Shown one piece after another: positions 9,639 to 19,500 of a DNA stretch of 64,000 bases. The stretch lies in NCBI GenBank assembly GCA_025765615.1, contig JAIVFJ010000040.1, positions 186,001 through 250,000 of the forward strand, written 5' to 3'. Origin of the DNA: Zopfochytrium polystomum. Taxonomy: Eukaryota > Chytridiomycota > Chytridiomycetes > Chytridiales > Chytridiaceae. The translations under genes were made by a program, and so were the position numbers. How positions within the stretch are numbered: position 1 is the first letter of the stretch; the number at the start of each line of letters is the position of its first letter. A model generated the notes under the pieces. That model was not told the origin of the DNA. It searched no databases and saw only the letters and a list, made by a program, of their open reading frames with translations.

Positions 9639-10760
9639 TCGAGGGATAAAGAGGGGCCGGGGGTGGGGTGAGGAGCGTATCTGGGGGGTATGGGTGAGCG
9701 AGGTAAATTATTTTTTTTCCCTTTTCTTTTTTTGTGCGTGTGTGTGTGCTCGCCTCGTTTTTTGTTGTTGTGATATGAAGAAACAATCGAGTGTTTGTTC
9801 ATTGGTGGGTTGGTTGGTTCGAAAGATTTCGAGGAGGGCAAGCAGGAGTATGGGCAGACAGACAGACAGATCGTACTATATGTAATGCACAGACAGACAG
9901 ACAGAGAGACAGGCAGACAGACAGGCAGGAAGCAGAATTGCCAAGAAAGGCAGCCGATTCCCGTCGCGCCATTTTTGCCCCAAGCAAGCATTTTTATTGT
10001 TTTTTCCATTTACATGTAATTACTATTTAAAACCATTTATGAACTGCGGTCAGCGTTCCAAACCTTTGATTCAAAGAACATTCGCTTGTTTGCTTCGAAA
10101 CAATGGACCTTATCACTTTTCCGTCACAACCCGTTTGTGTCGGTGCAAAAGGGTTTGACGCCTTTTGCGATTTGCATAGGTTTTGGAAGTGGTCCAATGG
10201 GCAGTACATATTTAATTCGGATATATAGGGGCTGCTTTTGAATCGTTCATTGAATCCCATTACCGCACAAAAATCGGACCCAGGAAGTGGGCAAAACCCG
10301 TATTTTGATAAAGCGATGATAAATCCTCATATATTGTAAGAGGAAGGGTTCATGGCCGCGCGAAAGTGCATTGGGCTCCTGGAGTAACCAACCTCAGAGG
10401 CTGGAAGCGGGTCGTCACTCCGGAAGTGAACCAGCTGCTCGTTGATTGGAGTTAAAGCAGCCGTGATCACTGACCAACCCCCGTCCATAAGCGCCTGGTC
10501 AGTAGCCTGTAGCCAGCAGTACGCTCGTCTTGCTCGACATCCAGGCGATCTGCTTGCTGGTGGGGTGAAGAAGTGCAACGGTCAATCAAACAACGGAGAT
10601 GCAGACGGGGGTGAAAAAGCGAATGTCGCCTCGAACGAGCCGATTCATGCAAAAGGTCTGCCAGCGAAAGACACTTTTGGCTTCTCTTTCATCAAACATC
10701 TCCCATGTGTATTAGTTCGCATTTGTGTTATCTGCTACTAGGCTGCCGACTGTACAAGGA
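9639..10760. other. intergenic region with microsatellites and no clear gene
   Basis: 9,858-9,935 is a run of CAGA/CAGG tetramers. 9,710-9,770 is T- and GT-rich. Short frames exist (minus 10,027-10,260, 77 aa; minus 10,327-10,578, 83 aa), but they lack recognisable domains and no splice structure joins them convincingly. The region lies upstream of the copper-fist start and may hold its promoter. Confidence 0.4.
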
Positions 10761-11929
10761 ATTCCATCAACCACTGAGCTCCACTCGTTTGCCAGCGGTC
10801 CACTGGGACATGGCGAGTAAGGAGTGAGGAGTGCGAGCGTTGCACTGTTCACGAGGCTTTATTGCAAAGGGATGCTTGAGAAACTGCTGAGAAAAACACA
10901 TCAAAAACAAAAGGAAACCAGTGAGAATGCTCAACGAAGCAGAAACTGTGGAAGAAACAATCACCTGGAGGATAGGAAGCAAGGAAAGCAGAATGACTCA
11001 AAAGTCTCGGGAGAAAATGATCGAAGAGGGAAAATCACGTATTTAGTTAGTCTTCCTGGTCTAACTTGGCTTCGGCCTTGTGCCTCAGATGAAACCCTTC
11101 TGTGTCTTGCACCAGAGGAATATACGCTTTCGTTTGTGATTGTGTCTGTTGCATGCTTCGGCGTGAGAATTCCCTCCTTTGTGTTATAGATTTCTTTGTG
11201 TTTTCCTTGAGCTTCTATGACTCCAAATACGCATCCCTGTCTAGTGCTCCTAGACACCCTCCATTTGCCCCTTTCATTAGCCAGGTTTGGTATTCAGGTC
11301 CATGCTCTAGGTTCCACCTTTAGCCCAGCGTGGGGATTTTAGTGAGCACAGTCTCACACTTGGTTCTTTTAGGCAAAACAACTTCACCAATGGAAGTGAA
11401 CTTTGCAGAGGTGCGCCAGTATGCCTGGATGACAGACAGAGCCCATTGGAGATGACCGCCAGCCCACAGCTGACAGGGTCAAAGACAGACAACAAAGGAC
11501 AAAGTCCAATTAAGTAGACACACATGGTGGTCATACTTAATGAACTATATGTCCTTGCTCTGGACCATATGTTATTATAGCGCACCAGTGAGTGTGCGCT
11601 GTGTGTGTTCCATGTTCCAGGGTTGGAATCCCTGCTGGTGTTATACTTTTGCCTGGCATTGAGCTGAGTGCGAATGCTGTTAGGCGGAACTGACTGGTTA
11701 GCAGCAAGAGGCACAAGACGGGCCCAAACCTATTGTGACTGTCAGTTATTGTTCTCACAGTGCCCATGGGTGAGCAAGCCATCGCCAATGCAGACCTGGA
11801 CGCTGGCTTGCACTGTTGACAAATACTCCGAGTATGAAGTGGAACGGAAACCTGGTGTTAACAGTTTTCCTCCTCCTCTGCTCAAGCAGATAATACAGGA
11901 GAGGTTTTTACCCTGTGCCAGTCACACTT
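10761..11929. other. transposon-like non-coding sequence
   Basis: No gene recognised. The stretch is low in GC with scattered short frames. A tRNA-like B box (GGGTTGGAATCCC) occurs near 11,620 and a gtctcacac motif near 11,352. It may be LTR or SINE debris, but I found no second copy in the window that would prove it. Confidence 0.3.
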
Positions 11930-12203
11930 GCCTAGCAACTATTACAGCATGCATATCATCATTATGTATCAATAATTCATAACAGAGTTTTTCTCTTGCT
12001 CTCCAAGTTGGGGAGAAGGACCACCCACAAACACTCATCTCCACTTCATTCACTCCTTCCACTCACTCACTCAGAGTAGACTGTTTGCAAGAGTAAAACT
12101 CATGTTATTAATTATTGATACATAATGATGATATACATGCTATAATAGTTGCTAGGCGTACTATCTGCTTGAGTTCCACTCACTCACTCAGAGTAGACTG
12201 TTT
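11930..12203. repeat. fold-back: inverted 70-bp repeat plus short direct repeat
   Basis: 11,930-11,999 and 12,087-12,157 are inverted copies (about 70 bp; the first 55 bp differ at 3 sites). Right after the second arm, 12,176-12,203 directly repeats the loop end (CCACTCACTCACTCAGAGTA). The homologous copy on the minus strand at about 47,380-47,490 is uninterrupted: there the string AGAGTAGACTGTTT runs straight on. The extra 117 bp here is therefore an insertion made of one inverted local copy followed by one direct local copy. Confidence 0.85.
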
Positions 12204-13600
12204 AAACAACACCAGGCCAGCTATCTGGCTGCATCAACCACAGATTCTAGCTCAGAACAACACTCTCTACCACCTCCAACAAACAGAATCAGTAGCTCAG
12301 CTTTAGAAACCATTTTGTTTGGGAGGTCCAAAATTTTCGATGCCCTCTCCCAGCCTACTCTGTGATTCAATCCAGGCGTGCTATAGTGCATTTGAAAGCT
12401 CTGATTCTCCTCTTTCTAACAAGCTATAGGGAGCTCTCTACGTTGTCCCTACGGAATTTGATTGGTGTCCGAAGTCAAAAATGCTTCCTCAACTTTGCGT
12501 GGCATTGTCTCAACAGGGAGAAGTGATCAGAGGACGCCCTTACACAGTTATATTTTCCTGCTTCTGCTCTTTCCATTGATACCTAAAGCGCTCCGCTACA
12601 ATGCCTACAGCAGGAGCTGCAAGAGATTTTGATAAGGGGTGTCCAAAAGTCGAACTTCCACTACCTCCAAACACCATTTTGTCCTTTCTTGTGTGACAAG
12701 CCACCCCAGCTGGAGACCAAATTGCTCTAAGCTCTCTCTATTCCGTTCTCCTACACTCTCCAAGGGAAAACACCACCAAAACTTTGATCCTCGGCCTGAA
12801 ATTTGGCACACAATCGCTATTCTACAGTGCCAACTTTCTATTCCTATTTCAGAACTTTTTGTCCATCAATCAGCTTGCAACAAGCATTGTGTGCAACACA
12901 CATCTTCTATCCTGGACCATGTTCTCCATCAAGTACAGCATCAAGCAACTCCTAGAGTCATTATTAGTCACCACCGCACTGTCAAGTAACTCCTCCAAAC
13001 TTTCCAGCTACTGGTTTCTCCTGCAACAGGATCCTCACTACACACAACACAATGTCGTCCAATCTAAACTCTTTTGTTGGCATGTTCACTGGCAACACAA
13101 TGACAGAATTCAATGACTTTATTAGCAACCTTCAGATCATGGTTATTGGTGAAAAGGGTATTCAGGACCAAAAGCGGACAGACCTATTCCCTCTTGAGAG
13201 ATCTTTCTGCAACAAGGAGGCCTACCATACATACATCACACACCTACCCAAGGACCAGTGGGACAGATGGCATTTCTGGTTACAAAGACAGCCCTCTTCC
13301 TGACAAAAAGGTACAACATCATTAAGACCTTTATTCTCACTCTTCCCACCTTTGGCTCTCCAGACGTTTACTGCAGCCCTCTTTACAATCCCTTTTACCC
13401 ATCTTCTTTAAATTCCCTTCACCATCCCCCTTGCCCATGACAGTTTTTTCTGTCTGATGACCCCACCACAAGTGGAATTATTCCACATTGTTGACTGGAC
13501 TCACTCGCTCGGACTCACTCGCTCCCAAAACCCCACTCCTTTCTCATCACTACTCCAGGCTCCCTGAACGCCTTCACCCTTCCTTCCACAATTTCCACTT
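11985..13600 (+). mobile_element. retroelement of family E: leader/LTR and gag start
   Basis: 11,985-13,130 matches, in reverse complement, 46,424-47,497. The matched part includes non-coding leader sequence and the beginning of a frame at 13,052. Because the repeat combines untranslated sequence and a short coding start, I read it as an LTR-retrotransposon 5' part. I could not locate LTR ends or a primer-binding site. Beyond about 13,300 the frame is lost and only debris continues up to the Harbinger terminal repeat at 13,610. Confidence 0.55.
13052..13303 (+). pseudogene. gag-like fragment of element E
   Basis: An 83-codon frame beginning MSSNLNSFVGMFTG, with GMF(T)GNTMTEFNDFISN and a KDQWDRWHFW end. 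The homologous frame on the minus strand near 46,460-46,530 shares CWHVHWQ/CQHVHWQ-type strings in another frame and the FNDF/GIQD core. Length and position directly after a long leader suggest the start of a gag gene. It ends in a stop after 83 codons with no zinc knuckle, so it is truncated. Confidence 0.45.
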
Positions 13601-13609
13601 GGTCCTGTT

Positions 13610-15184
13610 AGATTTTGGGTTTTTGGAGTAAGCAGTGTGCAGGAGCAACACCTCACACTGTGGTGCATGGGAGCACCAACTGTGATGAGGACTTGGTGCA
13701 TTTTTTGTCACCTGGTCTTTGTCACAATTTTGTATAAAGCCAAACAGCATCCATTGGCCCACTTCCAAAAATCAACGCATTTCACAAAATGCGTCAGACA
13801 CATTTGCTCTCACATTCGCCGTCTTAAACGTGCAATTGCGCAGTAGAATCCCTGCCACTTGCCTTTCTGGGTGTTCCAAAAACCAGAGAATGCGTTGGGC
13901 ACGAGAGGTTGTCGTTCATCTCGTGACAAAAAGCTGGAGCAACGGCGTTGCATGCGAAATTTGGCCTATCTACTTCGGCTGCAGATGGTGCTTCGAGATT
14001 TGTACACCCTCACAATCCGATCTCTCTTTGATGCGAACAGTTCGCCATGGTATCGGGTACCATAGTCTGGACGAGTCAGCTTTCGTTGCAATGACCTCTC
14101 TTGATGTTCTCGAGCTCAACTCCCTCTTGACAAACTTTGCCCGACACTACCTTATCCGATCTGGCCCAGGAAGAAGAGGACGCCTAGCGAAGCTTGCGGA
14201 CAAGCATACTGTTCTTCGGTGCATCCTAATTTTCTACTCTTCCACACTTGAGCTTAAAACCCTCTCGTTCATTTTTGGTGTGCCGACTTCAACCCTTTCG
14301 AGAACAATGAGGAAGGCCAAGTTCGCCCTGAGGATTGCTCTCTCACAAATGCAGGATGCTTGAATTTCCTTTCCATCGTACAATCAGCAACAAGAGTGGG
14401 CATCTCTTGTGGCGTTGAAGGAGCCGCTTTTGCAGAATGTGTGGGGCTTTGTCGATGGGAAGAACTGTCGACTGCACTCACCGACCCATCCCGATAGTCA
14501 GAATGCTCTGTACAATGGTGAGGATTGTGTCCCCAACCCCTCCATCGATCTCTCCCCACCAGCGATCCATCTTCCCATCCTTCCCCCTTGAAGCTGTCAT
14601 TTAAGGATAAGTAAGGCTGGCTACATGCTCCCCTCATCACAGGTGTATTCTGCTACGGCGTGGATGGGACACTGATGTGGGTGCGCATGAACTGCCCTGT
14701 ATCATGGAACAATGGCGATATCGTGCAGCCACTAGTGGAGACGCTTTCAGACGAGCAGTGTATGTGTCCAGGCTATGCCATCACTGCAGGCTTTGCCTTT
14801 CTGGTTACAGGTAATGCCTTCCTTCCAGAGGATCATCACTCCGCTCAAAGAGGGTGATTTGAATCGATCCTCCCCCGAGACCCGACTTGCACTTGAAGCT
14901 CTTAGCAGCGCAATCACGTCAATCAGGCAGGCAGCAGATGAAAGAAATGACCGCTGCTGTTTGTGGATGGTGGTGAACTACTCTGGTGGACTACTCTCTT
15001 GTGATGGTGAAGCAGAGATGGGAGACTGTTGCACAATGTATGCTGTTTGGCTTTATACAAAATTGTGACAAAGACCAGGTGACAAAAAATGCACCAAATC
15101 CTCATCACAGTTGGTGCTCCCATGCACCTCAGCGTGAGGCGTTGCTCCTGCACACTGCTTACTGCAAAAACACAAAATCTAACA
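13610..15184 (+). mobile_element. PIF/Harbinger-type DNA transposon with long terminal inverted repeats
   Basis: The left end (13,610-13,756) and right end (15,037-15,184) are inverted copies of about 148 bp starting TGTTAGATTTTG. They differ at only a few sites. Between them lies a DDE transposase coding region. Each repeat contains CTTTATACAAAATTGTG, a TATA-like element, so promoters may lie in the repeats. Separate truncated copies of the right end occur at 23,346-23,603 and, more diverged, at 1,080-1,290. I found no clear target duplication next to either end. Confidence 0.7.
13830..14938 (+). pseudogene. Harbinger/DDE_Tnp_4-like transposase, probably inactive
   Basis: The N-terminal part (up to 14,363) contains a helix-turn-helix region: LELKTLSFIFGVPTSTLSRT, preceded by a GRRGRLAKL segment. 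After a stop and frame change, the catalytic region reads LLQNVWGFVDGKN (first Asp), then across an in-frame GT-AG intron (about 14,519-14,641) to VFCYGVDGTLMWVRMNCP, and PGYAITAGFAF. The later part LKEGDLNRS and ITSIRQAA matches the usual C-terminal acidic and helical block, where the last catalytic acidic residue is expected. The frame changes at about 14,363 and 14,815 and ends abruptly at 14,938, where sequence shared with the 23.6 kb fragment begins. I therefore treat it as a decayed or internally deleted copy. The intron suggests the ancestral gene was spliced. Confidence 0.7.
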
Positions 15185-15539
15185 TGTACAAGGTCAAGCT
15201 TTGATGAAATCCCACCCAGGACTGGAGGGACTTGGTGTGTGTGGGGATGAAGAGAGAGAGAGAGAGGGAGAGCAGAGATGATGGAAAAGGGAGAGGAGTG
15301 AGAGGATGGAGAGAAGAGAGAGGAGTGAGTGGGCAGAGAGGGAAGGGAGAGCAAATGGAGGGAGAGAGATTGGCTTGTTTTGCACTGGATTCTGTCAAAG
15401 CAGCAAGGAGGGGGTTTGGATTCCTTGTTTGATCTCTGTGAGAGGTTGCTGCTTTTATACTCCTGCAGGTTGGAGCCATCAGAAAACAGAGGGAGCAGTG
15501 GGCTGCACAGAGCAGGCCACAGAAATGAGATAAAACAGG

Positions 15540-15715
15540 CTGAGCACCAATCCCCAGCCTGGGCTAAGTACCCATTCAGGGCTGAGTACCACCCAGTGCT
15601 GGGCATCACTCAGGGCTGAATACCAACCAGCCAGGGCTAAGTACCAGCCTGGGCTGAGCACCACCCAGGGCTGAGTACCAGCCTGGGCTGTGCACCACCC
15701 TAGGCTAAGTACCAG
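15540..15715. repeat. tandem array of about 20-bp GGGCTGAGTACCA units in LTR D
   Basis: Imperfect repeats of the form CCTGGGCTGAGTACCACCCA fill this part of the LTR upstream of the TATA-like box. The same array in the other LTR D copies (30,393-30,530 and 34,895-35,035) has different unit number and order, so it expands and contracts. Confidence 0.8.
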
Positions 15716-15957
15716 CCAGGAACCAATTTACAGCTTGTTTGAGAAACAGTTGCTTGTAAATTGGTTTGGTTGTTTCCAAATCAGGAAGCTTGTTTGGGAA
15801 ACAAGCCGCTTTTTTCCTTGTTTTTAGAAATCCAATGATTGGTGCAATCTCTGGTGAGCTCAGTTTTTATCTCACTTTTAGAAATGCAGTGATTGGTGCA
15901 ATCCCTGATTCCTAAATGCCTGTTGCATTGCTCAGATTGCACAGCACAGCAGGAAAG

Positions 15958-16088
15958 CTGGAATTCCGGATCAGGGAGTGGAATTCCGATGCAGAGAGCG
16001 GAATTCCGGTGCAGAGAGCGGAATTCCGATGCAGAGAGCGGGATTCCGATGCAGAGAGCGGAATTCCGATGCAGAGAGCGGAATTCCG
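15958..16088. repeat. 20-bp palindromic tandem repeat in LTR D
   Basis: About six and a half copies of GGAATTCCGATGCAGAGAGC, each containing the 8-bp palindrome GGAATTCC. The solo LTR at 29,788-30,867 and its inverted partner have only about two and a half copies. The unit lies in the upstream (U3) part of the LTR, where enhancer repeats are typical. Confidence 0.9.
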
Positions 16089-16560
16089 GAGCATTGGGCA
16101 GTGGTACACTGCTTCTGCATGCTTGCTGTGCTGTGTTACATGTGCAGAGTGCGTAGTTTGAGCGTTTTTGTGCATGTTCTAATTGCATTGTTCCTACCGG
16201 TAGGATGAACAAAGCTAGAACAACAGCCGCCTTTGCCTATCTCTTTTTATTGAGAACAGATTAGCCCTTCCAAGCGCCCCATTCAAGTATTGAATCTACT
16301 GAGCCCTTCAAACACCCCATCCAATGTGATTGGATGGAGTTCTCAAAGGGATCATCAGTAACGGGCGTAGTGTACCCCGTGGGTCGAATCTCAACACACC
16401 CCCGCAATAGAAAGAGAGGGGGCAACTGTTTCTCCTGGAGTACATGGCTGTCCAACAATGCCAGCCAAGCAGTGGGACTCGAACCCACCCATGCACCCCC
16501 CTACACTTGTGAAAACCTGCATGAACCCATAAGTGTAGCTGGAGAAGCCAGAGAGAGCCT

Positions 16561-19500
16561 TTAGACTAAGCGTTGTGCTGATTTGAGCGTGGGCACCACG
16601 CTTACACCTTGGAGGTCGGCGAGACTGCAAATTCCCATCAGTGATGCAAGCTTTGCATGTTGAGCTGCAGGAAGAGCTTTGGTGAGAAGGTCGGCAATCA
16701 TCATGTCCGTTGGGCAATGAATGAGTTGAACCTCCTTTTTCTCCAAGTGGTCCCGTATGAAATGCAACCTCACGTCAAAGTGTTTGACCCAGCCATGGTG
16801 TATTGGATTCATAGCAATAGCTATGGTTGAACGATTGTCTTCATAAACAGTAGTGGGCTTATTTGAATCCATACCCAGCTCCTGGAAGAGCATTCGTAGC
16901 CAGATTGCCTCTTTGATGGCCTCAGTAAGGGAGAAGTATTCCGCCTCAGTTGAGGACAAAGCGACAACTGATTGTTTCTTGCTGTACCATGTAATAGCAC
17001 CCCCGCAAAGCATGAACACATGCCCTGACCTCGACTTGCGTCCATCCTCTTCAGCATAGCTGGCATCAGCGTAGCCATGTGGTTCATCCCACTCTGGGTA
17101 AGAAATACCCGCAGCTTTCTCAACCTCTGGGAGCGTTGCATTGGTGATGCATGTCATCTGGGAGTCTCCCTTCTGGTAGAAAAGTCCATGATCCCAGGTA
17201 GCGCGGACATATCGCAGCAATCTGTCAAGCGCAAGGGAATCTGAATGGGTTGGAGCGGACTGGTATTGTGCAAGTGTATTCACAGCATACGCAATGTCAG
17301 GGCGCGTCAAGTTTGCAAGGTAAGCAAGTTGCATGAGTGTGCTTCGGAAGTATTCCGACTCTTTTTGTGGAAGTTTTCCAGAGTCCACATCGTGTATCCA
17401 TGTCGTGGACATGCGAGTTGCTTTGATTTTGACAGGTAAGCCTTCATCGTCACACCAGTAGTTTGCTTCCTCCAAGACATGCTGTGTGTAGTTTTTCTGT
17501 CCAATAAAGATTCCATCTTTGATTTTCTCAACTTGGATGCCAACAGCAACTTTTGGGTTGAGGTCCTCGCGGATTTTGAACTTTGATTTGATCAGAGAAA
17601 GAATTTTGGCAATTTCTTCTTCAGTGTGACTGAAGATGAGGATGTCATCTACGTATAGAGTGATGATGGTCTTGACCTTTCCATCAGGGTGCCTTTGCAC
17701 AAAGACACAGTGGTCAGTCTTCAATTGCGTAAATCCAATTTCTACTAGGAAGTCGCGGATTGTTTTGTACCACTGTCGACCAGACTGGTGCAGTCCGTAC
17801 AGACTCTTCCTGAGTAAACAGACAAGAAGTATCCCGTCTGCACCACGTATCTCAAAGCCTTCTGGTTGTTCCATGAAGTTTTCAATGTCCAGTTTGGCGT
17901 TCAAGTATGCGGTTTCGACATCAAGGCCTGCAAGTATGAGGTCAAACAGCAACGAGATAGCAAGGATTGCCCTTATGGAGGAGCTGGGGAGAAGGTCTCA
18001 TTGTAGTCCTGACCAAAGATCTGAGTGTAACCCCGACCAACAAGGCGAGCCTTGAAGCGTTCAAGGTACCCTTCACTGTCAAACTTGTAGGCAAAAACCC
18101 ATTTGGGCTTGAGAATCTTACGCCCTTTAGGTCGAGCCACTAAGTCCCAGACATGCTTTGACGTGATTGAATTGATCTCTGAGAGTTGAGCTGCCTTCCA
18201 ATACTTTGCAAAAGGAGAACGCATGGCCTCTTTATGCGAAGCAGGGAGTGGCGGTAAGTCCCGCTGGTGGATCCTTTCTGTTGGATATGCTGTGACTTCC
18301 TCCGGCTCAAGCACAGTGTATGCTTTGAGCGTTTGGTAGAGTTCACGAAATTGTCCCCGTGCTACTCGTAGTTTACGAATTCTTGCAGTTAAAGTGAGGA
18401 GTGTTTTCCGACTGTAAGTGGAAGGACTTGTGGCAATTGATGGTTTTGTTCGTAGTTTACAAAGGTTTGCCTTCAATGCCAGGTAGTCACGTAAACCTGA
18501 TGGTTCTCGTGGTATGATTGGGGGATTTGTTGCCTCCCCTGTTGACTCTGGCAAAGCTGGAATGTCAGGGGAGGTTGAGCGCTCCCTTGGAGGGATTTCC
18601 TGTTCATCAGGTATTGACTCTGGTTCAGAATCAGATGCGTCGTATAGCATACCCGGCTGTAGATCTCCCCCCTGTGATTCTGCAGGTGGTACATTGTCTT
18701 CTTGTGAGTCAAACAGAGCGTCAGGATGTGCCACATCTGGATCAGTGGACATAGCGGGGGAATGCAACGAGGAGGAAAGATATTGGAAATCCTGAGCTGT
18801 GGGTTGGACTGGTCCCCATTCCTTCAAGCGGGAGTCATGAAGGAACGGTCTCCAATTCCGCACAATGCCAGGAAAAACATTTTCGTGAAAGGAGACATGG
18901 AAGTGTTCTGATATTCTCTGGGTTTTCAAGTCGTAGACAACTGGAAGAGTGTTTCCTTTATACCCTAAGAATATGCCTGGCGCCCCTTTGTCAGGATGTT
19001 TAAGCGTTCGCTTTTCCTTTGGGATACGGTGGATAACCAAACAGCCAAAGGTGCGGATGTGATCAACATTTGGCTTTTCACCGTACCAAGCTTCGTAAGG
19101 TGTTTTCTTAGTGTAAGAGTGGTAAACCCTGTTCTTGATGTATGCTGCGTAGCAGACTGCATACACAAAGAAAGAGTGGGGCAATCGTGACTCTAAGAGC
19201 ATGCAGTGTGCCATGTCTTTGAGAGTGTTGACCTGACGTTCTACCAGCCCATTGAATTCCTTGGTGAATGCAGGACTAGGTTCTAAAACAATAGGAGGGT
19301 GCCGAGTATTGGCCCAAGTTTTGAATTCTCCATCTTTGAAGATTTCCCCCCTGTCACAGCGCACAGATGTGATATGTTTGCCATGTTGTTGTTCAAACCT
19401 TTCGATCGTAGACCGGAATCTTGTCGGCGCGTCAGACAAAGAGTTGAGGAACTCAATGTCAAGCCAACGGGTTGACTCTTCCACAACCAGTTGCCAATGT

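Larger units (their letters stand above)
15202..16396 (-). mobile_element. 3' LTR of copia element D
   Basis: On the minus strand this starts TGTTGAGATTCGACCC (ending at 16,396) and finishes GGGATTTCATCA (15,202), giving TG...CA ends and 1,195 bp. The same LTR occurs alone at 29,788-30,867, truncated at 34,715-35,633 and as a 134-bp stump at 22,022-22,155. A TATAAAAG box lies near 15,452-15,459 (reverse complement). A purine-rich tract (GCGGGGGTG on the minus strand) sits directly before it, as expected for a polypurine primer. Two internal tandem arrays are described separately. Confidence 0.9.

Noticed and set aside
13574..13768. Short frames spanning the transposon ends (for example IQNCDKDQVTKNAP)
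   Set aside because: The same peptide appears at every copy of the Harbinger terminal repeat, so it is translated terminal repeat, not a gene.
15958..16088. CRISPR-like array
   Set aside because: The 20-bp units are directly adjacent with no spacers and lie inside a retrotransposon LTR of a eukaryote.
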